Of a DNA stretch of 64,000 nt, positions 13,413 through 25,400 are shown one piece after another; within the stretch, counting starts at the first letter, position 1, and each line of letters opens with the position of its first letter. Made by a program: the position numbers and the translations under genes. Source of the stretch: Micropterus salmoides (Eukaryota; Chordata; Actinopteri; Centrarchiformes; Centrarchidae); NCBI RefSeq assembly GCF_014851395.1, contig NW_024040596.1, forward strand, positions 8,620,155-8,684,154, written 5' to 3'. The notes beneath the pieces were generated by a model. It was not told the origin of the DNA, did not search any database, and saw nothing but the letters and a program-made list of their open reading frames with translations.

Positions 13413-16400
13413 CCGGCAGCCATGGTTTAGGTACCCCTCTGAATTCCAATTAAGGAAATTTGTGCATCGGTGCTGAATCATTGTAGAAAATCGGGATGCA
13501 TTTAAGAAGTAATTATTTTTCCCAACCACAGTTTAGGTGTTCATTATTGGTTATTAAACTCTGAGGCTGCTTTTTTGGGGGTGTGAATTGCTGGCTTAAC
13601 AGCAAGCCAGATTATTACAGGTGTGATTGGTGTGTGATTGAATTCAAATTTGTTTTTTTTTCTTCAGAATTCAGCTTTGTGTATTTGGAACCAGTATGTA
13701 TCATTGAAAATTGTATAACCATTCAATAACTATAAATCTGTGCAAATAGCTACTGCAGTAGGCTTTGTGTCTTGTGAAACAAGCAGACAACACTTACAGG
13801 TTTGGAGAACTAGCTGCAGCCTCTGATGTTGCCAGTGGAAGTATTGCGTCCCTTTTTAAACAGGTGGTTGGATGGTTTAGTAGCGTCCCTGCAGTTCTTG
13901 AGTGCAGCTTTATAAAGTTCAGTTTATCAGTCTGTCAATTTTTCTTTAGGAAAATTAAATGGCGCCATAATTCAGACTTACAATGGGACAACCATTGAAA
14001 ATGTGTGGTCACTCTCCTTGGGTGACATGCTGAACTGATGTAATGTTAAATATTACTATAATACATTGAGAAGAAAATGACCTGATGAGAGAGCTTTTAA
14101 GCTGCATTTCAGAAAAAATACATATTTCTGTAAAGAATCTCTATTTGGTCACTTTCAAAGCTTTCCAGTAAGAGATTAAAGCTGGTGAATCAACATAATG
14201 TGTAATGAACAGCAATGAGATCGATCATATCCGGTATAAAATGTATAAATATATAATGTATCAACATATAATTGTATATCTGTATCATAAGCAAATCAAT
14301 ATATGGGTCTCGCCATACCAGAGACACCTAAGAGCCCGTCCATGTTCATCCAGTAAGGCAATCTCTGCAGCTGCAGCAGCATCCCAGGTGTTTTCTGTGG
14401 GGATTCACCATGTCAGTCACACACTAGTAGCAGCACCTGCCCTCCCAAGAGATACGGGCCTTAACAGCCCCGTCTATCTGACTGTCTGCCCGTCTAACCT
14501 TTTGTCCCTCTGCATGGGGCTATTTGGAGCAGGATGTGGCTACACAGGCTATTAGCTCAAACCTCAGCGGGTCCGTGGAGGAAGCCTGACATCCATGACC
14601 CTGGAAGCGGTGGTTCCTCCCGTGATGAAACATTTACCATTTCATTTTTTTTTTTTTTTCTTCTCTATTTTCTTTTTTATTGCCCTGTTGTCCGCTATTG
14701 CAGATGCCTTTTGTCACTGTTGACCCTGTAATGCTTGATTCAAGTAACAAAGCAGCAGTATTCTTTTACTTCTTGGTGTTAAAGGTGTGTGAGCGCAGTC
14801 ATTGTAGAGTGCTCAGTGCTTTAGTTTCTTAAGGAAAAATAAATTATAGTTTATGCAGGCTAATTGCTTTGTTTTTAGAACTGTAAATAGCTGATTTGTG
14901 AAGAGATTTGTATACAAAAAATGACTAGAATTGTGTGTTTCCTTATGTTTTGTTCTTTGTGAGGTTCGAAGAGCCTCTAAAAAGCATTACCAGCAACAAA
15001 TACTCACGTGAAAACAGAACGGCAGCTGAGCAGTCATGATGTTGAATATTTCAGAGGGTTTTTGTTGATGTGTTGATGTTTGTTGTTTGCCCTCAGGAAG
15101 GCAGAGCCACAGTCAACCAGGACACCAAGCTGGACAACAGGGTGATTGATCTCAGGGTAAGTTGTTTCCAAAGCTGAGGAAGAAAAACACTGAATGTGTG
15201 ACAAAGCCTGCAGACTGTTTGTCTTTGTCTTTGAGGCTTGTGTAGTTGTCTGGCACAATGAAAAAATCTGTTTGTTTAGATGTTTGAGCACCCTGTTGAA
15301 GTTGGTCTTTTGTTGGCTAGTTGTTCACCTATTAATATTGGTAATTTTATTAATCCCTTCAAATTTACAAATCAATACAAAACAATTAGCAAAATCTTAA
15401 CTCTTACAAAGCATTTGCTTTGCATGAAAGGGAAAACAGACCTTATAAACCACTGAGTATTTCAAAATGCAAAGCAAGCCACCACACCTCTAAAGTGAAA
15501 ATGAGAGTCTGAGATTTAGTGGGACGATGCTATGAATCTTTCGCAGCGTGGGAGTAGTGCTAAACCTGTGCGAGGAGCAGTAGAGGCCGAGCCACAAAGT
15601 GTCTCATTGTTTTGATCTGTGCTTCCCACGTGTATGATGCAGCAGGCAGGAAGGCACTACCACCACAGCACAGAGCCGTGAAGCTCACAAGCTTCACAAC
15701 AACACCTGTTTCTGTAACACTGTGTACTTTGAGCTCATGGACTCGTGTCTGTCATCAGATTTGCACTTTAGAGCCAGGCAAAACTATAAAGTGGTTCCCA
15801 CACCAGCAGACAGACACTCCAAAACCCGCTCCAATGATAACTTAGTTCCTATGGAACTCCCCTTGTAACGTGACCATCCTTCCAACATAAGGTGCTTCAC
15901 ACTAAAACACAATGGCAACATTTACTTGCATTCATTTTAAATTTAAGTTTGTATAAGACAGCTGGACTCAGATAGAAGATTTGGATATCCTGATGAGTTA
16001 GTTGCCGTTGAGTAGGGCCTATGCAAAACCTGTATCTCAGCGTAAAACAAGGGTGTCACTTTGTGTTGAAAAGGGACATTAGGGCTCAGATTAGGGGCGT
16101 GAAGATACATTTGGATCATGAGACGTGATGATGCATGAGAACAAGACAAGAAGATTTTTTGCACCATTTAGATTCAATATTTGATGAAATACAGGTGAAA
16201 CTCGAAAAATTAGCATATCTTGCAAAAGTTCATTTATTTCAGTAATTCAATTTAAAAGGCGAAACTAATATATAGACTCATTACATGCAAAGTGATATTA
16301 AATAAGATATTTCAAGCCTTTATTTGATATAATTTTGATGGTTATTGCATACAGCTTATGAAAACCCCAAATTCAAAATCTCAGAAAATTAGAATATTTC

Positions 16401-19400
16401 ATGAAATCGATTTAAAAAAAAAAAAAAAAAGATTTTAAAATGGCAGCCCTCTGAAAAGTATAATCATGCATATGTACTCAGTACTTGGTTTGGGCCCCTT
16501 TTGCATGAATTACTGCCTCAATGCGGCGTGGCATGGATGCTATCAGCCTGTGGCACTGCTGAGGTGTTATGGAAGACCAGGATGCTTCAATAGCGGCCTT
16601 CATCTCTTCTGCATTGTTCGGTCTTTCATCTTTCTCTTGGCAATGCCCCATAGATTCTCTATGGGGTTCAGGTCAGGCCATTTTTCTGGCCAATCACAGT
16701 AATCCCATGGTCATTGAACCAGGTTTTGGTACTTTTGGCAGTGTGGGCAGGTGCCAAGTCCTGCTGGAAAATGAAGTCAGCATCTCCATAAAGCTCGTCT
16801 GCTGAAGGAAGCATAAAGTGCTCTAAAATGTCCTGGTAGACGGTGACTCTGGACTTGATAAAGCACAGTGGACCAACACCAGCAGATGACATGGCTCCCC
16901 AAACCAACACATACTGTGCAAACTTCAAGCATCAAGCAGGTGTTTTGGATTAATTAGCTGAGTGTGACACTTTGAGCTTACAATACTGAACCTTTTCACA
17001 ATATTCAAATTTTCTGATATTTTGAATTTGGGGTTTTCATAAGCTGTAAGCCATAATCATCGAAATTATATCAAATAAAGGCTTGAAATATCTCACTTTG
17101 CATGTAAGTCTATATAATATATTAGTTTCACCTTTTAAGTTGAATTACTGAAATAAATGAACTTTTGCAAGATATGCTAATTTTTCGAGTTTCACCTGTA
17201 TGTATGCGGGGGTCTAGGGGTCCTCCCCCAGAAGATTTTGAGCATTAAATTGGTAATTTCCTGCATTCTGGAGACATTTTCTGCTCCAATTTACAGTGGA
17301 AATATCTTTTTTTATATGAGGGAAAACTATATTGCATAGCATGTTTTCTTATAGTGCAAATCACCCTTTCTCAAAGCATTTTCATTTGTTAGTTAAGATT
17401 TCTTGGTGAAAGCTGTTTTTCAGAACATTTTTAACAAATGGTTTCAAAATGTGTTGGGGACAAAATCGGCCATTTCAAAATGTGGTAGGGAAATGTCCTT
17501 AGTATCCCCAGTGTAAATGACACTGTATGGCGTAATAGTACGTATGTAGCAGCATATAAGAAATATTGTACTACTTACAGTGTAAGTATCAGTCCAAGCT
17601 CAAATGTACCATACAGGTACATCTCATAAAATTAGAATATCGTGGGAAAGTCTCATTTCCTGGACACGTCTGTGCCAGGTGGCTCTTGATGCACCGACTC
17701 CAGCTCCCCCAAGTTGTTGATTTGCCTTGATTAAGACAGCGCTCCGCAAGTAAACGGCAGGCGCCCTATGGAGAGTAACCATGGCAACGGCTTCTGTGCA
17801 CTACACAGCTGCAGCATATTTAACTTAAGTTAAAATTATAGGCTACATAACTTTACCTGATAGGCCTTCATCTAGTTTTGCGGGGATGCTCTGCCATGCG
17901 AAACAGTAATAGATTCTGGAAATTCACAGACAGCGAGGATCAGTCTTTCTTCCAATGATTTGTGCTCCGCGTCGCGTACACAAAGTTCAAGACAATTCCA
18001 CATCGGCGGCGGGCGTGTGCATGAGGCGACCACTTCATCTCACTCTAACAGGACACTTGCTACTGAACATACACTGTTACTGCTGCTCCTTGATAAAAGA
18101 AGAGTTTCTGCTGATACCTGTTCAGAAAAAAAACAAGAAAACAGATTTATATACTATGTTAACCTGTTGCTCAGAAAGTGCCTGGCAGTGGAAAATAGCT
18201 TTGGTTTTATATTTTATTTGATGACATTAATGTTTAAGTTGAGATTTACAAGAAATATTTTATTGCTACTGTGTAAAGGGAATACTGCTGGTAAAAAGCA
18301 CCTTATTTGTTTAAAGTGTTTTCAAACCACATGTTATTGTGTATATGTATATTAATCGCAATTTAAAAATTGTAATCCTTGCCCAGCACTGTTATAAATA
18401 TATTGTTTGTGGATGGTGGAGTCAAAGATATTCAGTTTACCATCATCTAAGACAAAGATAAGCAATTAGTCACATTGCCAGAAAGTACAACTTAAACAGT
18501 GAATGAAATATAAAAATAGTTGCGGTTTAATGTTCTATCAAGTTGAAGCCTAGTTCACACTACACGATATTAAGCTCGATTTGTTGGTTGGCGAGCTCGT
18601 TGACCGTCAGGCTGTGACCGGGGGTTAATCAGTGATCGATCGGCGGTCACCAGTCGTTTTGTGTGAACTAGTCAAGACGCATCAAAACGGCTCCCCAACA
18701 TATTTCTGACACATCGCTGACGCCAGCCAGATATCTGGCAAGCCAAATATCTGGAAGAGTCGGCCGACTCGACATCCACATCCAGCCAATAAGAACAGGC
18801 AGCTACTTTTTCACTGCAAAACACTTTTTACTCACCTCCAGCTCTCTCTGTAGCTCAGACGATCCCTGCTACATGCGTGCGCTAATCCATTCTTTCATTC
18901 TGTCTTTATAATTGGTATCTTTATAATAACAAACAACAGCTGTTTGGTGTGTAGGTTCGCATCATTTCCCGTTTCACATTTCCATTTTCTTGACAAAACG
19001 CGGTTTGGAGACCAGCGTCGGGTGACCGAGTCGTTGTCAGCTCGTGTAGTGCGTGACCCCTGTCACCGATCAGTCACGTAGCGTGAACACCACAAGGACT
19101 TAAAGATGGTAAGTTGTGTAGTGTGAACGGCCATCGATCTGCCGACGCTGAAAGTCTTGTAGTCTGCACGAGCCTTTAGATGCATGGTTTCAGCTCTAGT
19201 TAATTTTGTTGTCACACAAGGTGTGTGAAGTTCTCCCTTCAACACCTCCACGTGTTACTGACTTAACTTCAGACAAATGCAGAGAAGCTTGACCTGCAAC
19301 ACTCAAATATAATATAAGAAATGCCAAGGACATTGAATCAGCTGACTGAATTACTGAAAAGAATAAAGGTGATCACAGGAGGGAACCCAAGCTTATATGT

Positions 19401-22400
19401 AAGTTTTGAAACTTGTCTTGTGGTGGATTGTCACCACAGCCAGGTTTCAAGCTCGTGCTCTGTGCCACTGAGAGGTAAGTTGGGGTAATTTTATGAGGCC
19501 CCACACTTTAAGGACACCATCAGAAGAAGTGCCAGTTTGAAAACACACTAACCGCTACCTACCCATCCGCCTTCACACATGCTGGAAACACGAGGTGCTT
19601 TCTAACATTTGAATGTGGTCCCACACAGACTGGCTTCCTGGGTACACAGGGCACAGCCCAATGTGTAACACATGACACAGTCGTAGCATGGTTAATTTGA
19701 TGCACTGCTACTGTATTTGTTAAACGTTTTGGTGTTTTTAAATATTTTAAGTGCTTTTGAAGCAGGAAAGTTTTTCTCCACTGCTTCTTTTTCTTTTTTC
19801 AATTTTTTGCAAAGTATCCAGATTGGAACTGAAGTAAACGTTTCGACCAGACAGCCCTGAAGCATTGTCTGCAGATTAATGAGCTTGCAAGTATTTAGAC
19901 ATTATCACCTTTCCATTTCTCCCTCCAGAAAAGTCCTATTCAGGACTTGACAGGTACTAGAGATGGGGGGGGGGAGAAATGAAACCTTTTAATGAATGCA
20001 GACCTGTGTCCTGTATTGGAAGGACCAGGGTCTGTCTTCATGAAGATGTATAATTTAGTGGAGTTGAAAGCCTGTAAAGCTCAATTGTAGAAATCTTGTG
20101 GTCATTTGACATGAGTCAGTCATTTTCAGGGAGTGTTCGTCTAACTGTTGCACTTTTCGAGTGAGGTTTGGTCTTAGGGCTTTTACAGTAATCTCCTGAT
20201 TTAGTGTGAGCAGTCAATCTCCCCGCCCTGGTTTCAGTATTTACATTTATAATGATGTGCTTTAAAGTTCCGTGCCGAGTTTGAATGTATGTCCTTGCCC
20301 TTGCAGGAAAAGTTGCATGAACAGAAATTGGCAGTCTTGTTTTCACACATCGGTTTTATATTGAGTAATGACTCCCAATGAATCACGCTGAGTGTTGTGG
20401 TAATGCCTCTCTCCTCCCCAAAGACGACCACCAGCCAGGCCATCTTTCGCCTGCAGTCGGGAGTGTGCCAGCTCTTCAGAGACACCCTCACGAAAAAGGG
20501 CTTTGTGGAGATTCAGACCCCTAAAATCATATCAGGTAAAAACACACACTCTGGCCCGTTGATCCTGCCCCTTGGGAAAACTGAGACTAACATGCGTTGA
20601 ATCGTTTTTGATGAGATGTTTCTGTAGAGGCAACTCTTGTTTCCAAAACACCGCCCACAGGTGTCCTCTGAGTCACCGTGTGACAGTTGTAAGGCTCACT
20701 TGATGACTTCCTTTATGCGCTGTCCATTTTTTGCTTTTTTCCAAATCAGGGACCAAACTTCAAAGTTTAGTCAAAGCTCACGAAACGGTTTGAGTCAATG
20801 ACGCAAAACCCAAAACACAGTCAGGGACATCTATGTTCAAGCAAACAGCAAACAAGAAGGTGTTTGTGGTGAGTTTTATTGTTTTGGACCTATCAGGCCT
20901 TTTAACCTTGCCCATTAGGAGTTATGAGGCATCAACAAGCTCTCTTATCAGCTCCTCAACTCTTACATTTCTGCACAACGCCCTTCCAATTTGACAGGGG
21001 AAGCCTACCTTAAGCTTGCTCCCAAAAGGCTTTAACCCACTTCACTGAAACACTAGGAAAAAAAATTGTGTGCTTGTCTCTCTGGTCCTGGTATCTTTTT
21101 ATTCCCTCAACATCAGCTGTGAGAGATGACTTGGTAGTCTACATGTATACAATTTACCTTGTGAAAAACTTTTCCACTCTTCAGCCTAAATAAAATCTTC
21201 TTTTAAAGCCTAGAGAAAATGCTCAGTAAGGTGTGCACTGTTTATAATAAAAGCTGTACATAATTAAACAGACACCTGATCAATTTGTATGAAGTTTGAG
21301 TCTGAATAGATGAACAAAGATTTTCTGTTTCTAAGTCTTGTACACAAATCTCCAGTCCTCAGCCTCCCACGTGCCTCTCAGATTTGAAATGAACTGTGGC
21401 GAAACTTTTAACACTCTCACTTCCTCTTTTCTTCAAGAGCCAATGATATCAATTTAGCCTGGCACTACTGTGTTCAAAACTGCCGCTCTTTTATTTTGGC
21501 GGCACCTGTAAATCAACACTGTGTACTTTTTTCAGAAACCGCATCTTCCTGCCTGCCAACACCCACAGTACATGCAGTGAACAGTTTGTGCCTCGCGAAA
21601 CCCCCCCACCCTACTATTGACGACATGAGATAATGCCTTCTTGACGTCTGTGTAAATTGGGAACAGCAGATGTGTTATAGTCTCGCCTATCTTATATAAC
21701 TTGGAGGCCTGTTTTTTTTTTTTTTTTTTTAAAACATGCCAGGCACCTTTTTAGTAAAGGAATTTTAAAAATGAATTACGTTTGTCATAGAAATATTCTT
21801 ATTTTCTTATTTCTATAGGCTGGCTATTTAGAGTTCTACTAAAAGGTCTACTGAACAGATAATCTATAGCATCATTAGGTGGGGGTCTGAGTTTGTGAAG
21901 TGAGAAACGCCACTGAGTCACGCTCATTTGTCAAAAACAACCCCCCCCCCCCCCCGTGCAGTAAATGGTCATTTTTGTGCTGTGGGACAGTAAAAAAAAG
22001 CTCATGTCCTAACTGAAAGTTGTCTTTGTCCACCTCCAGCTGCCAGTGAAGGTGGAGCAAATGTCTTCACGGTGTCTTACTTTAAGACCAGCGCCTACCT
22101 GGCCCAGTCTCCCCAGCTCTACAAGCAGATGTGCATCTGTGCCGACTTTGACAAGGTCTTCTGTGTGGGTCCAGGTAAGAGTGCCTCCCATCTGTCCCCT
22201 CACGCATCTTTCGGTCACTTATGTCGAACGGCAAAACGAGCAGCCAGAGTGTCGTGAGAACTGTAGACCCTATTAACAGAGATGACATGTTTTAAAATGG
22301 CTCCAAATGCATTTAGATTGTTAAACGTTTACAGCCCTCCCTCTGTTGCTTTCACTCTGGGCAGAGCTGCTGTAGGGCTTAGTGGGTTAGCGACACAATG

Positions 22401-25400
22401 GGACTTATAAAAGACTTTATGGCGCTGTACTGACTTTAAGAGACCCCCCCCCAGCTCTTTAGGTTACCAAACACTGCCCCCGCCTGATGGAATACACACA
22501 GTTGGTAACAAAACAACATGCATAAATACAAAACATCCTATACACAGACCTTTTATAATTTTCTACTTGCATCTGATTTCATCTGACGTGATACACGATT
22601 CTCCTCCAAGATAAAAACAAAAAAAAAAAAAAAAAAAACATTTTGGAGAAGGATGCACATTCAGTATTCTACTTACTGGGCCGCCGAGGTCTTTGTTTAC
22701 TTCTCTGTAGCTCCACCAGAGAAATCAAAGGGCTTAAGGTCATCACTGCTTCTGAGGAAACAATATACTCACCACTGTTGCCTTAGTTACGGTCGCACCA
22801 ATTCAGCAAGTAAGGAGAACCAAGATCAACTCGCCTCTAAATCCCAGTGGCCAGAATTACTGTGTTTAAATGGAGCTTCCTCCGCCTGATATCGCTGCAG
22901 AGGTCCATCGGGCAGCCAATGCATGTAAACACAAGGCTGCTCCTAAGCACAGAGGAGCAGGTGTTGTGTTACTTTTGTTCGGAGTTTGTCTTGCTAGTTT
23001 GGGTAAATGTATGCAGTGGTCAGATGCATAAAAGTGTAGCTTCTAGACTAAAACTCTGTGTGCATACAAAGGCAGACATACGCCGATACAGATTCATGAA
23101 GCCCAAAGTACGCATTGGTTGTGTTTTTATAAATCTTAATCTCTGTGAAGTTGTGTGCATGTGCTCGTTCCTGGCCTCCACTCTGTTTAGCCACAAGTGG
23201 ATGTAGAGATCCTCTGTATGTGTAAAGACCGCGCCGCCTGTTGCATAGAAAGAACAGAAAGACAGAATGAAAGAGGCAGCTCAGCTTTTCTCATTAGTAG
23301 AACTTTCCAACACTGACGGAGCAGCCACTCTCATATACAACCATAATGCATAGCGCTGGCTAAATACATGTAGCACTCATGTCATTCAGTCATCACACAA
23401 GTACAAGCTCCCCATAGGCATGCCTTAGAAAGGAAATACTTTTCAATGAAGCACAAAGTTGCTTATCAATACGTTGTTCAGAATTCAGGACATTTCATGA
23501 GACAATGCTGAATTTAGTGGCCAGATTGCTTACTTGACCCTTTTTATTGTACTTCTGGCCTTTGACCTGACCCAGTGCACTTTTTCTGTTTCAGCACTCT
23601 CTGGGTCAGATGACCATTTCACCACAATGTGTTGAAACCTCAACTTTTCCCTCTACTTCCATTTGCTCTGTTTAGATGTTGCTATTAAAACTATATCATT
23701 TCAGTTTTTAGGGCGGAGGACTCCAACACCCACCGTCACTTGACTGAGTTTGTGGGTCTGGATATTGAGATGGCTTTCAACTACCATTACCACGAAGTGA
23801 TTGACTCCATCACTGACACCATGGTGCAGATCTTCAAGGGCCTCAGAGACAAGTAGGATCAGGATTTATACAGTAAAGCTCAAAGGAATAGGTCGAGTTA
23901 AAGCTCAAGCGTTGTTTTCCTACTCAACACAATAAGCACATTTTGACAGGATCAGTTCCTGAGGTGGAAATTCAGTGGATGGCCAAAAAAGGGTCAAAAT
24001 ATTTCAGCTGTTGAATCCTTATTAAGTGTTGTCATCCACTGCTGTCAGCTCTGTTGAAAGTGAGTGATTTCCACCCACTCCAACAAGAAACTGTTATGGT
24101 GTGGTTTTATCGCCTCCCGGTGGTGGAATCGGTCCTTCATATGTATAGAGCTGTTCAAGCAGAATGAATGGATTAAAAAAAAAAAGAAGAAAAAACTTGT
24201 ACAACTATCCCTGTACAACAGTAGTTTTTGGCATTCACAGTTTGGTATGCCCGTAGTTGTTTTTGTTTTTATCTCACCATCGTGGCTGCACTGCTGAAGA
24301 ACAGCACTGACTAAAAAATGACACCAACCAGGAGGTACAGTCTTAGCTGCTGCGCAAATCATGGATTTTAAAAACTAAGTCTTAGTGTCAGTTTATTCTA
24401 AAAGCTTGATTGCTGACCTCAAGCAGTACAGGGATGAGGCCTACTCCCTTTTGGTACAGCCAAGGTTGTAAAAGCCCTCTGTAGCCCTCCTACAATATAT
24501 CCTCTTGTCAGTTTCGTCATTAAATATATACTATGATATAAAAGCTTCAGTGCTCAAACACCTTTAATTAATTTTTGCTCACATGATTCTGTAGTCACAC
24601 CTGTAGATTCAACAACATTTCTAAAAATTAGAAAATGGGGCATTGGACAGACAAGGGAACAGCTGAATTTCTTTACCTCTTCATAAAAAAATAAACTTTG
24701 AATATTGAAATAAGTAAATGTCTTTGGGACGCACTGTTCCAGAGATGAGTCATACTTGGTTTCATGCCAAACTAGCTGCAGTATGTAGCCCTTGTAAACA
24801 TCTTCATGGTTGGTCACTTTCAACTTGTGACCGCTGTTCCTCTTTCTTAGGCAGGTTGACTGGTTGGCTTTTGTTCTCATGACTTTCCAGACAGTTCCTC
24901 CTTGACGTAATAAATAATTTTGCATGTGCCATTCTTTGACTGATTTTTCCAGCACTTCAAGCAACAATAACTTGAGCTTGTGTGGAGCTCTTGTTGTCTA
25001 ATGTTGCTTTGAAAACATATCAAAATACCTTTTACTACCTCCACTAGCTCTGCTTTACTTTGTTAAGAGAGCATTTATGGTAGCTAGCAAGGACAGTGTT
25101 TAAAATTCATGGCAGAAAAGTGTTAGAATGCTGAAATTTTATCTCACAAAGTTGCTGACCAGTGTGGGCTGTGACCCTTCTCAGGCTAACTACTAAAGGC
25201 AAATTTGTCTGGCAGTTGGCTCTGTGTGGGAAGGAATTCTGAAGTTAGCGTGTGCGTGTCTCTCTGAATCAGCTTCCAGACAGAGATCCAGACGGTGAAC
25301 AAGCAGTTCCCCAGCGAGCCTTTCAAATTCCTGGAGCCCACTCTGAGGCTGGAGTACACTGAGGCCTTGGCCATGTTGCGTGAGGCCGGGGTGGAGATGG

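Larger units (their letters stand above)
16084..17525 (+). repeat. Unclassified interspersed repeat, copy B, split by a Tc1 insertion
   Basis: The outer segments (16084-16190 and 17200-17525) align with the reverse complement of 640-1140. Between them sits a complete Tc1-like copy bounded by TA. Copy A is continuous where copy B is interrupted, so the order of events can be read: the repeat first, then the Tc1 insertion. Confidence 0.7.
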
